From assembly GCA_020736575.1 (NCBI GenBank), contig JAGPYM010000004.1:434001-498000 (forward strand): 64,000 nt of DNA. Reading direction: 5' to 3'. This stretch comes from Thelonectria olida (Eukaryota > Ascomycota > Sordariomycetes > Hypocreales > Nectriaceae). The notes under the pieces were generated by a model. That model was not told the origin of the DNA. It was given only the letters and a program-made list of their open reading frames with translations, and searched no databases. This document shows positions 1-12,432 of the stretch, one piece after another (position 1 is the first letter of the stretch; each line of letters opens with the position of its first letter). Both the position numbers and the translations under genes were made by a program.

Positions 1-1
1 C

Positions 2-286
2 ATGTTGCTATCCGAAGGCAAGGAGTTTGCCAAGCGACTCCGCGAGGCTGGCAAGTCATTCACCATGCGCGTGGTCGAAGGCGAAAAACACGCCTGGGAC
101 GGACCACCGCCGATGACTCCAAAACCAAGCGTTGCAGTCGAATACCAAGAGGCGGTTGAGACTATTGCCAGCTGGCTCGGCCGTGAGTGCGAGACGGATA
201 CTGAGTCGATGAAGTCGATGAGGTTGAAGCGACCTACCCTTAAACGACCAAAGTATCTATCTTTCAAGTCGTGGTCCGGGAGGTAA
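2..286 (+). CDS. Alpha/beta hydrolase (esterase/lipase type), C-terminal fragment
   Basis: Ninety-four codons are open from the left edge to a TAA at 284-286, so the 5' part of the gene lies outside the window. The fragment has the look of the last part of an alpha/beta-hydrolase fold-3 (HSL/acetyl-esterase-like) enzyme: a helix of the form EFAKRLREAG, then a strand and the sequence EGEKHAWDG, whose histidine fits the catalytic-triad His. A short basic tail follows. The ATG at base 2 is probably internal, because helices of this kind sit near the end of about 300-residue proteins. The substrate cannot be told from this piece. Downstream lies a long gene-free stretch. The family call is fairly safe; the exact function is unknown. 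Confidence 0.6.
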   Translation: MLLSEGKEFAKRLREAGKSFTMRVVEGEKHAWDGPPPMTPKPSVAVEYQEAVETIASWLGRECETDTESMKSMRLKRPTLKRPKYLSFKSWSGR

Positions 287-3200
287 TATTGTGGCATATT
301 TCTTTTGTCTTTCTTTCGATTTTGCTAATGATGGTGAAGAGCGAGCTGGTGCTGTTTTTTGTAGACTTTGCGACTCTAAGACTTCCAAGAGTACATGATC
401 AGAGACCAGAATATGTACGATAGACGGAGCATGGCGCTTGGAGCGTGTTTGAGATAGTCTTTCGTGAGCGACGTTTTGGGATAGAGGGCAACAAGTCAAC
501 AACACTTAAACCTGGGATACAACTATTTATCTATTCAATCGCAGCCTTCAGGACGTTGCCCCGGTTTGCAGTGAAATAAGCCTGTGTCAGCGGAACCGTG
601 TTCTCGGCAGTTGTTCAGCCACGATTGTTGCCAAGAGAGTGTCACCCTCACACTCTCGACCAACTATCACCATCAGTTTGGCTTTCAGCTTAAGAAACAA
701 AGATGGGTTATGGTCTTCCTTTCATCCCCACAGATTAACACGTGGATGCCCTCACTCGCAAGGACATGGCTGTAAGCCCTAGGGGTGGAGAGCTGTTGCT
801 CCCTTCTTCACCCCCGGTGTGACATGTCAAAAGAAGTCTCCATCACGAGATTCAAACAACAAGGGAGATAGTCCCACGATGCCAGCTGGTCACCTGGGTC
901 CCAAGCACAAAACGGCTAGTAATCTCTTGTCGAATTGTTTATTCCCGTCGCATGAGACATGTTCAGGGTTCAACTTCACCCACACCCTCCATTTCGGATG
1001 CTTCGGGATGGGGTCTCTTTCTGCAGGGTATTCGGGCATTTTTCTTCCGCACGAGGAGGGACGGGGATCGTCGGTAAGGCCAAGAGCGAAAAAGCGAGTC
1101 ACCTGGTAGATTGAAAGGCTGTTTCGGACTTGCTGTGCAACTTGTCCGTCCGAGGTTCGGCGGGAAGCTTAATGTCCAAATGAAGTTGCGGGCGTTGTGA
1201 GAACTCTTTGAAGTGGAGAGACTTGAAGCAATTAGTTAGTTGGGCGGACAACTAGGGAAGAAAGAAAACTGGAGACGAGGAACTTAAGTTATGAGTTTAC
1301 TAATAATAAAAATGAACTCGGGATACAGAGCCGTCAACTTGTGCAAGTATATGAAAGTCTGGCGAGAACCTCAAGTGGACTCTTACATTAGCCTCGCCGG
1401 CGTGGGCGAGATGTACATGGCTTGTGCAAACATGGTATCAGAAATTGCAGCAAAGGCTGGCTGGGGGCACTAGAATGTCAGTCTGTGGTCTAGATTGTTG
1501 CTATTGCTATTCTGGCGGGCGTTTTGTCAGCAAGTGGTAAGATGACGGGATGCGTTGTTCCATGTTGCTGATGGGTTGGTCAGCTGCGCGGGGTTAGAAG
1601 CAAACAAACATGTCGATGGGCTCATCTCTGCATTGGAGCATGGCTAGCTTGTCATTTGGAACCAAAAAGGGTAGTCGTTGGTGAGTAAGCAGTCTGTACA
1701 TAGTAGGTCGGGGTCGGACTGCGTCTGTGGGTGTGAGTCCCCGGTATAGAGCTTGACAGCATATCGACTTTTCGATATGTTGTTGCTTGAGGGGTCGTGA
1801 ACTCGCTCAAATTGGGCATGGCTTCCTTGGAGTTACGGCTCTGCATAGTAAACTGACTGCTCTGCCAACGGTGTCTTCATTCCATCCAGCCAGTTCAAAC
1901 GAAGCGTGGACGTGACATGTGATAGATTGGCCTGAACGTTCCACAGCTACTATGTGCAACTCTAAGGGAACTCGCTAGGAATCGAAGCTACTTGACATAT
2001 ATTGTAACAAAGCATATAACACGGTCCAGCGTTTTGGTCGTCGCTGGCCGAGTTATGGAGTGGGAGTGGGAGTCCTTCGTGAGTTTGGACCCTCTCGATG
2101 CTCATCATACTCGTCGCTCACTCACCGTTGTTGGTGTCCATATGTAAGAGCTGAGCTTTCTTCAAGTTGTATTATGAGAACAGGAAGTAGTTCCTTGTCA
2201 AAGAGACTATATTGTCTTATATCCTACCTACGGTGCTGGCTCTAGCCTTCCATCGTACTCATCCACTGTCAGATAGGTCCAGATGCTCCCTATGTCTGGT
2301 ATTTAACCGGGCCAATTACCATCCCGACCCTTTTCTTTTACTATTTCGCCGCTTGTACTATCAAATATTACACATTCTGATATTTATTTCACAAATAAAC
2401 ATGACATGAGATGTGTCACTCAAATACTGGCCTCCCGGCTGGGAAACACCCCTTCACACCGAGATATATGAAATAATTCTCAGATGTTCCGAAGGGTAGA
2501 AACTACCGCATATACCTCGTTAATTATTTAACATAGAGGAAAGAATGATATTATCACTAGAATAGTACGAGTGCTTGGTGTGTGGGCAAAAGGAATGGCT
2601 TCGAGTTCGTTGTTGAATGTGTAGCTTCTTGTCCGGAAAACGACACATACAAACCACATAACTCATCTCAAGGTCAATGAATCAATCTGGATTACAAAAG
2701 TGACCTGAATAAAATCTAGGATCTACTCTTGATTCAACTCTCAAATTGCCATCTGAGTGGCTTGGTTTCTTCTACACCCCGAATGGGTGGGCTGGTCTCA
2801 CTGTTGGAATGACAGCCTTTGAGCAGACATCTTCTACTCATATCCAAACACCCGAGAGAGAGAGATTTGATTGTCCATGATAACATTCAGCCAAGCCAAT
2901 TCGTGTAATCTAACCAAGACCTCAACTCTGAGAATAGTTTAGCACAATGCAGGGCGATAGGTTGACACCCGAGTTGTTCCCTCTCCCACTCGCCGCTCAG
3001 TCAAGCGCCCCTCCCCCGCGCAAGAAATCAACGGTTCTCTTGGCAAACGATGGGGAAAAAGCAAACTCCGACAAAGCACCCCACGTTGACCCGGGAATTC
3101 GGGGTTTCGGGCGCATCGTCACGGCCCGCGGTGCCTTGTCCGGTCCCTGTTTAGATGCCGAAATCCTGGGCCGGACGGGGACGGATCGGCAGAAGCCAAA

Positions 3201-3758
3201 GTCAATTGTGAAATTCAAATATGCAGGGAATGCAGGATAAAAGTAGAATAGAGCTAACTAATTCCATCATCAGTCTTTGTGCGACTTACACGGCCTCTTC
3301 AGTCATCAGCGCTGTAAACCAAGCTCAACAATGGCTTGCAACTTGCCAAGTTAAAACTTTTAAGCAGCCGCAAGCTTGATTTGGCTTTGGCTATCCTCGA
3401 TTCATTACCAACGAGAAATAATAATGTGAGTGTTGGCGAGACGAAGGGTCATCATGAGTCCCAAGTCTGCAGGAGGCCCATTTCAGAATGGACCCCTCCA
3501 GTGAGCAATTGGGTGCCAACAAAAGGTCAAGTGCACAAACAAGCAAGTCATACGTAACAGCACATGCTTCTCAACGCAAATGCAATTTATTGTCATCATG
3601 GCGGTCCAGGTCTAGACTGTCGAGGTGCTGCCGATCTAGTCTTCATGTTCTTTTGATCCTCCAAATGAAACCTGTTCCTCTCATCACGCAGCTTTATATG
3701 AGTCAATTGTCGTTACATGTCATTACATGAGCCCTATTCTGCTGTCTAAGCAGATTGT
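287..3758. other. Intergenic region, 3.5 kb, no supported gene
   Basis: No open frame here has recognisable protein features or a convincing intron structure. The part around 2330-2560 is AT-rich. A GC-richer patch at about 2990-3215 carries many CGG/CCG words and a partial palindrome around CCGGGAATTCGGGG. The right end is the 3' flank of the minus-strand glycolipid transfer gene. Confidence 0.5.
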
Positions 3759-4548
3759 TTACCACTTAGCCTCCTTGCTGGCGAGGAACTCCTTCAGGAT
3801 ACCGACAATCTTGCCGAGGGCCTCGAGGTACACAGCAAGCTCCGAGTCGACCTTGGCAGCGTCGTCTCCGAGCTTGGGGAAGAAATCCTTTCGGTAGGGG
3901 ACGGCAGACATGGCGGCGCTGAAGATGGGCTTGACCAAGAAGCTGTGGTGAGGCTTGAGGGTGTTTCCGTAGGCGGTTCGGAAAGAGTCAGCGAGCTCGG
4001 TGGAAGGGTTGGCAGTGCTGTGAGCGAGAGCCTGGTAGGTGAAGTCAAGACCTCTGTTATGTGGCCATCAGTAATCTTGTTCTAGAGATTCAGCATCTTG
4101 TTAGGGACTCACCGGACAAGCCAGAGGGCGCCCTCGGTGGCAGTGTGCTTCTTGGTCTTGAGCTCGTTTCGGCACAGGTCCTGGACGGTCAGGGACTCCT
4201 CAGGGGCGGCGGTCTGTCGGACACGGAGTTTCTGCAGTTGGGGACAAATCAATCAGCAAAAGCCCAATAATCAGGTTCAGGGGAGGACCAACCTCGACGT
4301 TGCCAAGAATGTCCTTTTTGACGGGACCAAAGGCAACAGAGCCAATGACGTCTATAAGATGAATTAGAGCTTCGTCAAACAAATATCGTGGTAGCAAGCA
4401 TACCAAACATGGTCGTCAGAGACTCGGCAGCCTCGAGGAACTCAGTGGTGGAGACGGCATTGCCGTTAGCAGCATCGACGGGCACGTCCGTGAAGGAGCG
4501 TGTGAAGGTGTCGACGATGGTACCACCCGGGGGGATTGCAGCAGCCAT
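3759..4548 (-). CDS. het-c2: Glycolipid transfer protein, HET-C2 type
   Basis: The gene has four exons read on the minus strand: 4548-4404, 4351-4293, 4231-4113 and 4053-3759. The three introns are 52-61 nt with GT-AG ends. The product is 205 residues, the usual size for this family. GLTP-fold proteins move glycosphingolipids between membranes in the cytosol. The family's head-group residues are visible: Asp62, Asn66 and Lys69 in DILGNVEK, Trp105 in ALWLVRG, and a His pair at 143-144 in LKPHHSF. The C-terminus ends in Trp. The closest named relative is HET-C of Podospora anserina, a GLTP protein that also acts in heterokaryon incompatibility. ATG 4548 is chosen because the family begins shortly before the first helix. 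It is transcribed divergently from the phospholipase D gene. Confidence 0.88.
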
Positions 4549-6176
4549 GATGAACGATTTTGATGAAGAGGAATTAAGGGAGTATGGAACGAGAAGAAAA
4601 CAACGGAGGAATTGTCGAGATAATAAGAAGACAGAGTGGTAGCGGTCAAGCTGTCTCCTTGAGACAGCAACTGGCACGAATCGAGGGGGCGGGCCTAGGA
4701 GGAGGGGCAGTCACAGTACGGATTGATAAGGACCACAGCTATCGAAGCGATAACGAGCTCTTATCGCACTGTGTTGTCCCGGGGCCGGAACTATCCTGTT
4801 CCGATAAGGGGTCGAGACCCACTCGGCGTGATTTGGGAGGGGATGGTACGAGGCCGACATCTCGAGGGGTAACGCCAGAGCTAATGAGCTTCACCGCTCA
4901 GCAGCTAAAGGGTCGATTTGATGCCAGAACCCCCAGATACTCGCGCAAGATGGGACAGATTGGTCGGCCCATTTCACGTTGTCAAAGCTCCAGCTATAAA
5001 TGGCAGCTTACGTTTGAGAGTACGTATATCCTCAGGTAATAGACCCAAAGTTCGGCCCTTTCGTACGAAGAAGAAGAAGAGTACGAAGTTCCATCTTACT
5101 CTGATCTGTTGAGCTGGGTCTTGGCCACGGTCATTGGCTTGGCGACCATGGCCAGCTGAGCGTGGTCGAAAATATCTCGGGCATTTATCAGTTAAAGACT
5201 TTCAAGAACAAGCCGTCACGAAAGATGCAACGAAGACGGTCCCAAACGTCGGAGAAAAGAGCCTTCCACTGAAGAAGGCTAATAATAAGGCAGATGATCC
5301 CCGCCATCGCATGAAGGAGAATGGCGGCTCAAGAACTGGCTGTGACGTCATATTCACATCCCACCATGACACCTGTGATTCCATGATGAGAGAACCAACA
5401 AACCTTCTTCAGACTCGAGCAGTTCGGGACCCGGCTGTTCTACAGCCCGTTTGTGGGGTATTAACAAATCAAATCAGGGGAGATTCATTCTTGTCGTCTC
5501 CTAGTAGACAAGACCAGGCTTCTTACTGTTGGCTGCCTCTCGAGTGCCGTCGACACGGCCAAGCCAGTCAGTCAATGCCAAGGGACGCCCCAGCCAACTA
5601 TTGACTCCGACAATCAACAGAAACATGGTCCCACGCGCGGGCCTTGGGATGATCAATCTGCTGCAGCCCGTCTTCCGGAGCAATGAATAGCGTAACTAAC
5701 TAGAAGCCCTTGTCTGTTTTCCGCAGGGAACTAGGAAGGATCCTGGATCTTATTATGCTTTTAGGCGCCAGGTCCAAAGTTGCAAGGGAAAATAACCCAG
5801 TAAGCAGGTACCTTGGTTAACTAATAAAACAAAAAAAATAAAAGTCACCCCGCTCTTGTTGGATGAACAACCTGCTTGCATGCAAGCCCTTTTGCTACGA
5901 GCGGCTTGGCAACAACCTCTCAGCTCCCACCAGCTGATGACATCGTTCTGCCGTATTCAGCCAACCCGGCTGGCGTCTCAAGCTGTGCCGTGTGTTCCGG
6001 TCCGTGTGGTGTGCTCTGTCTTGGCTCTCTTCTTCGCGACCCTAGATTAGATTAAAACCCAATCGTGGACCGCTCTTCAGCCCTGCTGCCGCATCTTCTG
6101 TTGCTTCTCACCTCTCTCCTCTGACCAACCCAGAGCTCCCAATTCGACCTCGGAGCAGCATCCCTATCCTTTCGCA
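4549..6176. promoter_or_regulatory. Divergent intergenic region between het-c2-like gene and phospholipase D
   Basis: These 1.6 kb separate two divergently transcribed genes and must hold both promoters. Open frames of about 150 codons here (4584-5039 and 5134-5604) show no protein-like features. The last 130 bp before the phospholipase D start are pyrimidine-rich, as is usual for fungal leaders. No specific operator is identified. Confidence 0.5.
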
Positions 6177-8994
6177 ATGTCGGCCGAAAAGTCGGACGGA
6201 AAGAAAGATGGCGGCGGCAGCAGATTCGGCTTCAGCAAGATGATGGGCGACATCAAGGACAAGCTCCATGACACCCATTTGGAGGACGCCAAGATTAAGT
6301 TAATTCACCAGAAGTCAGTTCTCGCCAGCAGCGCCCGTTGCTCTTTGATACTGACCATGTTCAAGGCACAAGATTGGAAAAATCGCAAACATTGTACGTT
6401 TGGGCAATCCTACCCTGATTAGGCGCATCTGAGCTGCAGATCAGCTCCCACGTTGCCTGCGCATCGCATCGAGAACCCCTCAATCGAAAGCCTGCAACGA
6501 CCCCGCGACAAACCCACCACCGCTAACCACCCACAGGTCAACCCCAATCACAGGCACGACGAGGAGCACGAACAACGCTGCGACGAAAAACGCACAAAGA
6601 TTTGCGAAGAGAACCGATTCAAATCCTTCTTCCCCGAGCGCGAGGGCAACCTGGTCAAGTGGTATGTCGACGGCCGCGACTATTTCTGGGCCGTCTCCGT
6701 CGCCCTCGAACAGGCCAAGGAATCCATCTACATCGCCGATTGGTGGCTGTCGCCCGAGCTCTTCCTCAGACGCCCGCCCTATTATACCCAAGAATACCGA
6801 CTGGACAAGCTCCTCAAGAAGAAGGCAGAGGAGGGTGTCAAGATCTTTGTCAGCGTTTACAAGGAGGTTGAGCAGGCCTTGACCTGCAACTCGGCCCACA
6901 CCAAGCATGCCCTCAATCGCTTATGTCCAAAGGGAAGCCCAGGCTATGGCAATATTCGTGTCATTCGTCACCCAGATCACAATCCCTTTGAAAACCTTGC
7001 TGATGTCACCGTCTATTGGGCGCATCACGAGAAGTTCATCGTCATCGACTATAACATGGCCTTCATTGGTGGTCTTGACCTCTGTTTCGGGCGATGGGAC
7101 GCCAACCACCATCCGCTCGCCGATGTGCATCCCAAGGTCCAAGAGGAGATCTTTGCAGGCCAGGACTGGAATAACAACAGAATAAAAGATTTTGCCCAGG
7201 TGGATCAGTGGCAGGATAACGAGTTGAGCAAGGCTGATTACGGCCGTATGCCGTGGCACGACGTTGCAATGGCCGTCATTGGGCCCTGCGTCTACGACAT
7301 TGCAGAACACTTTGTTTTGCGCTGGAACTTTATCAAGCGCGACAAGTATAAGCGTGACGAGCGCTTCGACTGGATCATCTTGGAGGGCCGTGAGGGTGAG
7401 GACGAGGACCTCGTCGGTGTCCAGCGCCCCAAACACCCTGTCGGCGACTACGTGAAACATCCTCTGACGCCTTTGTCTACCAAGACACTCACCAACCAGG
7501 GGACTGTCAAGGCTCAGATAGTCCGGTCAAGCGCAGACTGGTCCAGCGGTATTCTTACTGATCACTCGATTCAGAATGCCTACGTTGAAATCATTCGCAA
7601 GGCGGAGCACTTCGTCTATATTGAGAACCAGTTCTTCATCACCGCGACCGGCGAAAACCAGGCTCCGGTTCAAAACACCATTGGCCGAGCCATCGTCGAT
7701 GCAGTTGTTCGCGCTGACAAGGAGAAGAGGAAGTTCCGTGTCATTGTCATCATCCCCGCCATTCCTGGATTCGCCGGAGACCTGAGAGAGAACGCAGCCT
7801 CTGGAACGCGGGCCATCATGGACTATCAATACAAGAGTATCAACAGAGGCGAGAACTCCATTTTTGGACAATGCAAGGCTCAGGGCGTAGATCCCACCAA
7901 ATATCTCTTCTTCTTTAACTTGAGGTCCTATGATCGTCTGAACAAGACACCTGGAATTGTCGAGACAGAGAAGAAGACGGGTATCAGTTACCAACAGGTT
8001 CAGCGTGCCGAGGCCGAAGAAATTATGGCTGAAGGTATTCACGGCACGTACGATCCTCAGGATGATGAGGGCGATCAGCACATGCGAAGAGACATGAAGC
8101 AATCGGAGCTAGACGAATCCATCAAGAAAACCATGGAGGCCAGGAAGGTCTTTGAGGAAAATATGCCCACGGATAAGCTCGTTACATCCCCTTCCGTAGC
8201 CCACCATGCTATGGCTGGGTCCGGTTCCCTCTTGGAGGAGCCCTGGTACGATGATGATCCGGAGCTGGAGCTGACGAACTGGATCCAGGAGGAGCTCTAC
8301 ATACATGCCAAGCTATTGATCGTGGACGACCGCATTGCAATTTGTGGCTCGAGCAATCTCAATGACCGCAGTCAGGAGGGCGACCACGACAGTGAACTGA
8401 GCATCGTCATGGAAGACACACGGATGATCGACAGCATGATGGACGGCAAGCCGTACAAGGCAGGATATCATGCCACAACGCTGCGACGATACCTATGGCG
8501 AGAGCACATGGGTCTTCTCGGTGCTCAAGATCTCGATGCCAGTAAAGATATCAACGCTCAGCCCCCGTCAGTGGTCCCCGAGAACAACATCTATGACCAG
8601 GACGCGAGCTGGAAGTTCACCGAAGATCCGCTATCCGATGAGCTCTGGGAGAAGTGGACTGGCCAGGCCGCGAAGAACACGCTCATTTTCCAGCATCTTT
8701 TCCACGCCGACCCCAACAACCACAGTGCGTATTTTCTTATTCCCTATTATTAACCATCTATGCTAACTATACTGCTTAGTTAAAACCTTTGAAGACTACG
8801 ACCGATTCCTCCCACCGCGAGGTGTCAAGGCTGGACACATTTTCGATCAGTTCATGCCTGCAGAGGATGCTCGTAAGAAGCTCGACCAGATTCAGGGTCA
8901 TCTCGTATGGTTCCCTCTGGAGTTCTTGCGGGATGTCGAAATGGCGGAGAGAGGATTGCAGGTCAATTCGTTTACCGAGAGTGTGTTTACTTGA
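6177..8994 (+). CDS. Phospholipase D (two HKD motifs, no PX/PH domains)
   Basis: There are four exons: 6177-6313, 6366-6393, 6537-8724 and 8780-8994, giving 855 residues. Exon 2 is only 28 nt; the chosen sites are the ones that keep frame. The enzyme hydrolyses phosphatidylcholine to phosphatidic acid and choline at membranes. Two catalytic HxKx4D motifs are intact: His219/Lys221/Asp226 in HEKFIVID, followed by GGLD, and His645/Lys647/Asp652 in HAKLLIVD, followed by GSSN. The N-terminus is short, hydrophilic and Lys/Asp-rich. The PX and PH domains of the larger Spo14/PLD1-type enzymes are absent, so this is the shorter, PldA-like class of filamentous fungi. The last intron has a clear TGCTAAC branch site. 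The C-terminus includes the conserved tail after TFEDYDRFLP. Confidence 0.9.
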
Positions 8995-11900
8995 TTTTGA
9001 TGATGGGATTGGATGACATGAAGGATACCCGGGATTGAGGGGAGAGGAGCATTGGACCGAGGAAAGGTGCATTACACTGATAAAAAAAAGCATTAATGAT
9101 TAGTTTTATGAAGCAGACTGATTGTATTTCATGGTTAGTCTCTTGCAATCAGGGACCTAAGATTCGTATCGAAGGAGCTCAGTGGTACAAAGTGCTTAGA
9201 CAAGACTGAGTGCTTCGCTGAATTGGGTCGGGAAGCACAGCAACAAAACAGGGACGGGGCGAGGAGACGTAGCTGGGCTGAGATGGAATCGACCGACAAG
9301 TTCGTCATTTGCATCCCATCGCATTGCGGTCCGCAGTTCCCGTTTTGGTTCGTCAGCCAGCCCTAAAGCACAATAAGGCAGTCCATAACAGCACCTCTTC
9401 CTCGTCCTTTTGTTTGCGGTGTGACGGCGCATCTGAGTGGCTGGCTGGGATGGGCTGATGGCGCTGACCTCGGTCGATTCCCGCATGGGCATCGTATCGT
9501 GTCGTGCCGTCGCTTGGGACGAGGAGCATGCGTCTTACCATCTCAGCATGCAACAATCTAATTGAGACATGGGGGAAAACAAGCAGTAATTCTTCCGTTT
9601 GCCGTAGTCGTTCGTCACGAGGTTGGAGCGACAGCCCTACGTCACTGGAGATACACGCAAGGTTATCACTAACAGGGTCAATACTTTGTATAGGTAGGTA
9701 TCTCTATCTGTAATGCAAATGAAGGTTCCCCCACGATTGATTAATGGCCCCCAATCCGACACACAAAGTTGAGAGGCACACCAAAGGGTCTCTCTCGCAC
9801 GTTCGAAAAAGGCCCGGCCACAGATGCGGTCGCAGAAACGGCCGCCGCCGCGATCTTGGGAAGGGTGGGAAGCAAGCAGCACCTCGAAAAGCTTTGGAAA
9901 AGAGGAGAGCAGAGGAAGCGAAGGAAGACGCGGGTCGGGCTCTTCGGGGGGGTCAACCAGGGCCCCCTGCAACAGCGGGCCGCTCGTGGTTGAAGCAGTT
10001 GCCGAGCGTGAAAGCGTCGAAGAGACAGGCCAATGAGGGGGCGCAGAGGGCATGTGAGAGGGATGTCACCTGCATGAGGCTAGAGACGAGAGGGTTAACG
10101 GGGAGTTGGCGAGTGGTGATGGCTTGCTCAGTTCACAGAATGGTGGAGTTTGGGTTTTGGGTTTGTGGTTGTGGTGGTGACGGAGAGATCTGATATATGA
10201 TGAGGGACTTGTTATAGCTGTTGGGGGGCCTCAAATCGAGAGGTTGTGCGGGAATGGGGAACTGTTTTGGACGGGCGCCGGGGCTTGAGGTTGGTTCGTA
10301 GGAGGTATTCAAGTCAGAACATCTGTTAGACTGTGAATTGGTTGGATGTGATGCTCTCTGGCTAGTTCATCCGCAGATCTACAGAGTGTGAATGCGTCGA
10401 TGGAAGCTCTCTAAACGCCGAGTCTGTGTTCGCAATATTGGGCCAAGCCGAATGAAGGCTCGTATATAGATGGCCACCATCTTCCTAATGGCCTTGCAAC
10501 TAGACTGGTAGGATCGGTAAGTTTGATCAAGTTACTATGTCAGGTATGTAGCCAGCCATTAGATCTAAGTGGTCGCGGGTAGAGTAGGACATTGGATGGA
10601 AGTATCAGTGCATAGGACCCCTACGAACTTGGCGGGTGCGCCACAGCGGAAGCAAAGGTCTCGATTCCTGGTTGGCCATCCATTAAAGACGCAGGAAGCC
10701 CTAGGGTGTTATTCCCAGGCACGAGAGACGGCAGACGAGATAATTAAATAAAACCAAATAAAAAAAACTCAGAGCCTCAAGGGCCAAGGAAGTTCCTTGC
10801 TTGGGCGTGGACGGCCTCCCCCCCTTGTGGGTTGGCGTGGCTACCAAGGCCGAGAATCACAGCTGGAGTCAAGTTGATGGAGGATCCTTTGGACGGGCAG
10901 AATGCGACGATGGCGCCGGCTCATTTGGCGGCAAGCTCATCACAATTCCATTTCCCTCGTGACTCTTTCAGTCTGGACACGACAAGTCCAGCTGTAACTA
11001 GAGACCACGTAGCTGGGTCTGGCGCAGCGATGCAGTATGCCTACCAAGTCACCCACTATGCAACAAGGAGGAGACCCATCTACGCTGCATCCCCTGTGCT
11101 GTCTTGTGCAACACTGAATGGTGAATGTGGTATCGGTGTGAACAGAGAGGAACCAGGCGGCGTCAAAGTGGGCGGTTAAGCCACCGCGACTGGCGGCCGG
11201 GGAGTCGAGTCGCCACAGGGCTCCTTTGGCTCTTGACTGGCCGATAGCTTGTGGCAGTATCGTCGTCAGGCGGTTGTTAGCGTCGAGGCACTTGTTGGAG
11301 GGGCATTTGATTTGGGCATGGAGTCGTCCCGTCTTGCCCATCCACGTTGGATGGACGAGCAACTTTGAGAAAAGCAAACTGCATGAGCGTTTCTAAGTAT
11401 AGGGCCCCGTGGGAAGCACAGCCGCCTAATATGCAGACGGGACGCAGGTCGACAAGGTGCTGGTACCTAAAAGACGCCTCACATTTGGGTCTTCAACCAT
11501 AGATGTGCGAATACCCAAGGCATCTACGGCTCAAGTATGTAGCAGTAACAATAGCTAGGGCACTTCTGGGCATCTGTCTAGGGACAGTTAGGCATCTAGA
11601 AAGGGAAAGGCAAGGTAGCTCTTTAGCTTCCCTGGTGCCAGCGGCTATCCATCCCATCCCATCCCATTACATGCACCCACCTCTCACGCCCATCTTACGA
11701 GGCTGTGTTTTAAACGAAAAACCACTGCACGCTTCGAGTTTGTTTTATTCTTCTGCCTGTTTCACATCGTCGTCAGCTCCCTTCGCAATCGCCCGGTCTA
11801 GGTTCATCCTCGATTCGCTTGGGGCTCAGAGGTGCCTGCAAAGTACCTCTTAAGTCACCGCTGACTGCCCGCCTGCCGACCTGGTTACACTCGGACCCCG

Positions 11901-12432
11901 CTCGTAGTGGACATCTCTTCAGATACCTCCCTCGACCTTGTCTCCCAACCTTGACTTGGACCTCGACTCTCTTACTTCGCCCAAACCTTTCTCCTCCTCT
12001 TCCTTTTCCTCCTCCTCCTCCTCCTCCTCTTCATCGCCTTGGGAAATTGGGTCTCTGCCATCAACCCTTCCCTTCTCGACGGCCCCAGTTCCCCCGACTG
12101 CCTCTCCCCGATCGACACTCCTCGATCCCCCGCCGTAGCCCCCAAAACACCTCCAGCCGACCCGCCCTCGCTTCGCTCCATCTCTCCGCAACGCACGCCG
12201 CTGAGCAAGAAAGCCCACCAAGACCAGGTCGCATCTGAGGCGACCGCTTCCATCGCCTCATCCCGCCCAGCCGGCGCCCGTCAATCTTGCGCTTGGGCAC
12301 CAGATCCAGCCCGTAGCTGCATCCCGCCGTCCTCCTCTGCGCCGCATGCTCCTGGCCCGGCGGCCCACGATCCATCAACCGCCCTTGAGCCAGCTTCGCC
12401 GACCGTAGACGCCCGCCCGCACGCCGCCCAAC
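8995..12432. other. Intergenic region, 3.4 kb, with BRO1 leader at its right end
   Basis: No gene is supported. A GC-rich patch at about 9740-10060 is open in several frames on both strands, which points to composition and not to coding. From about 11740 onward the plus strand is strongly pyrimidine-rich, as expected for the promoter and 5' leader of the BRO1 gene. Long plus-strand frames in the leader lack a true ATG start. Confidence 0.5.
11986..12032 (+). repeat. 47-nt pyrimidine tract with CCT microsatellite
   Basis: This is an uninterrupted C/T run that includes about seven CCT units at 12008-12029. It lies about 400 bp upstream of the BRO1 start, probably in the promoter or leader. Confidence 0.85.

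Noticed and set aside
5134..5604. 156-codon frame in the divergent promoter between het-c2 and phospholipase D
   Set aside because: It starts with TTG, not ATG, and has no protein-like features.
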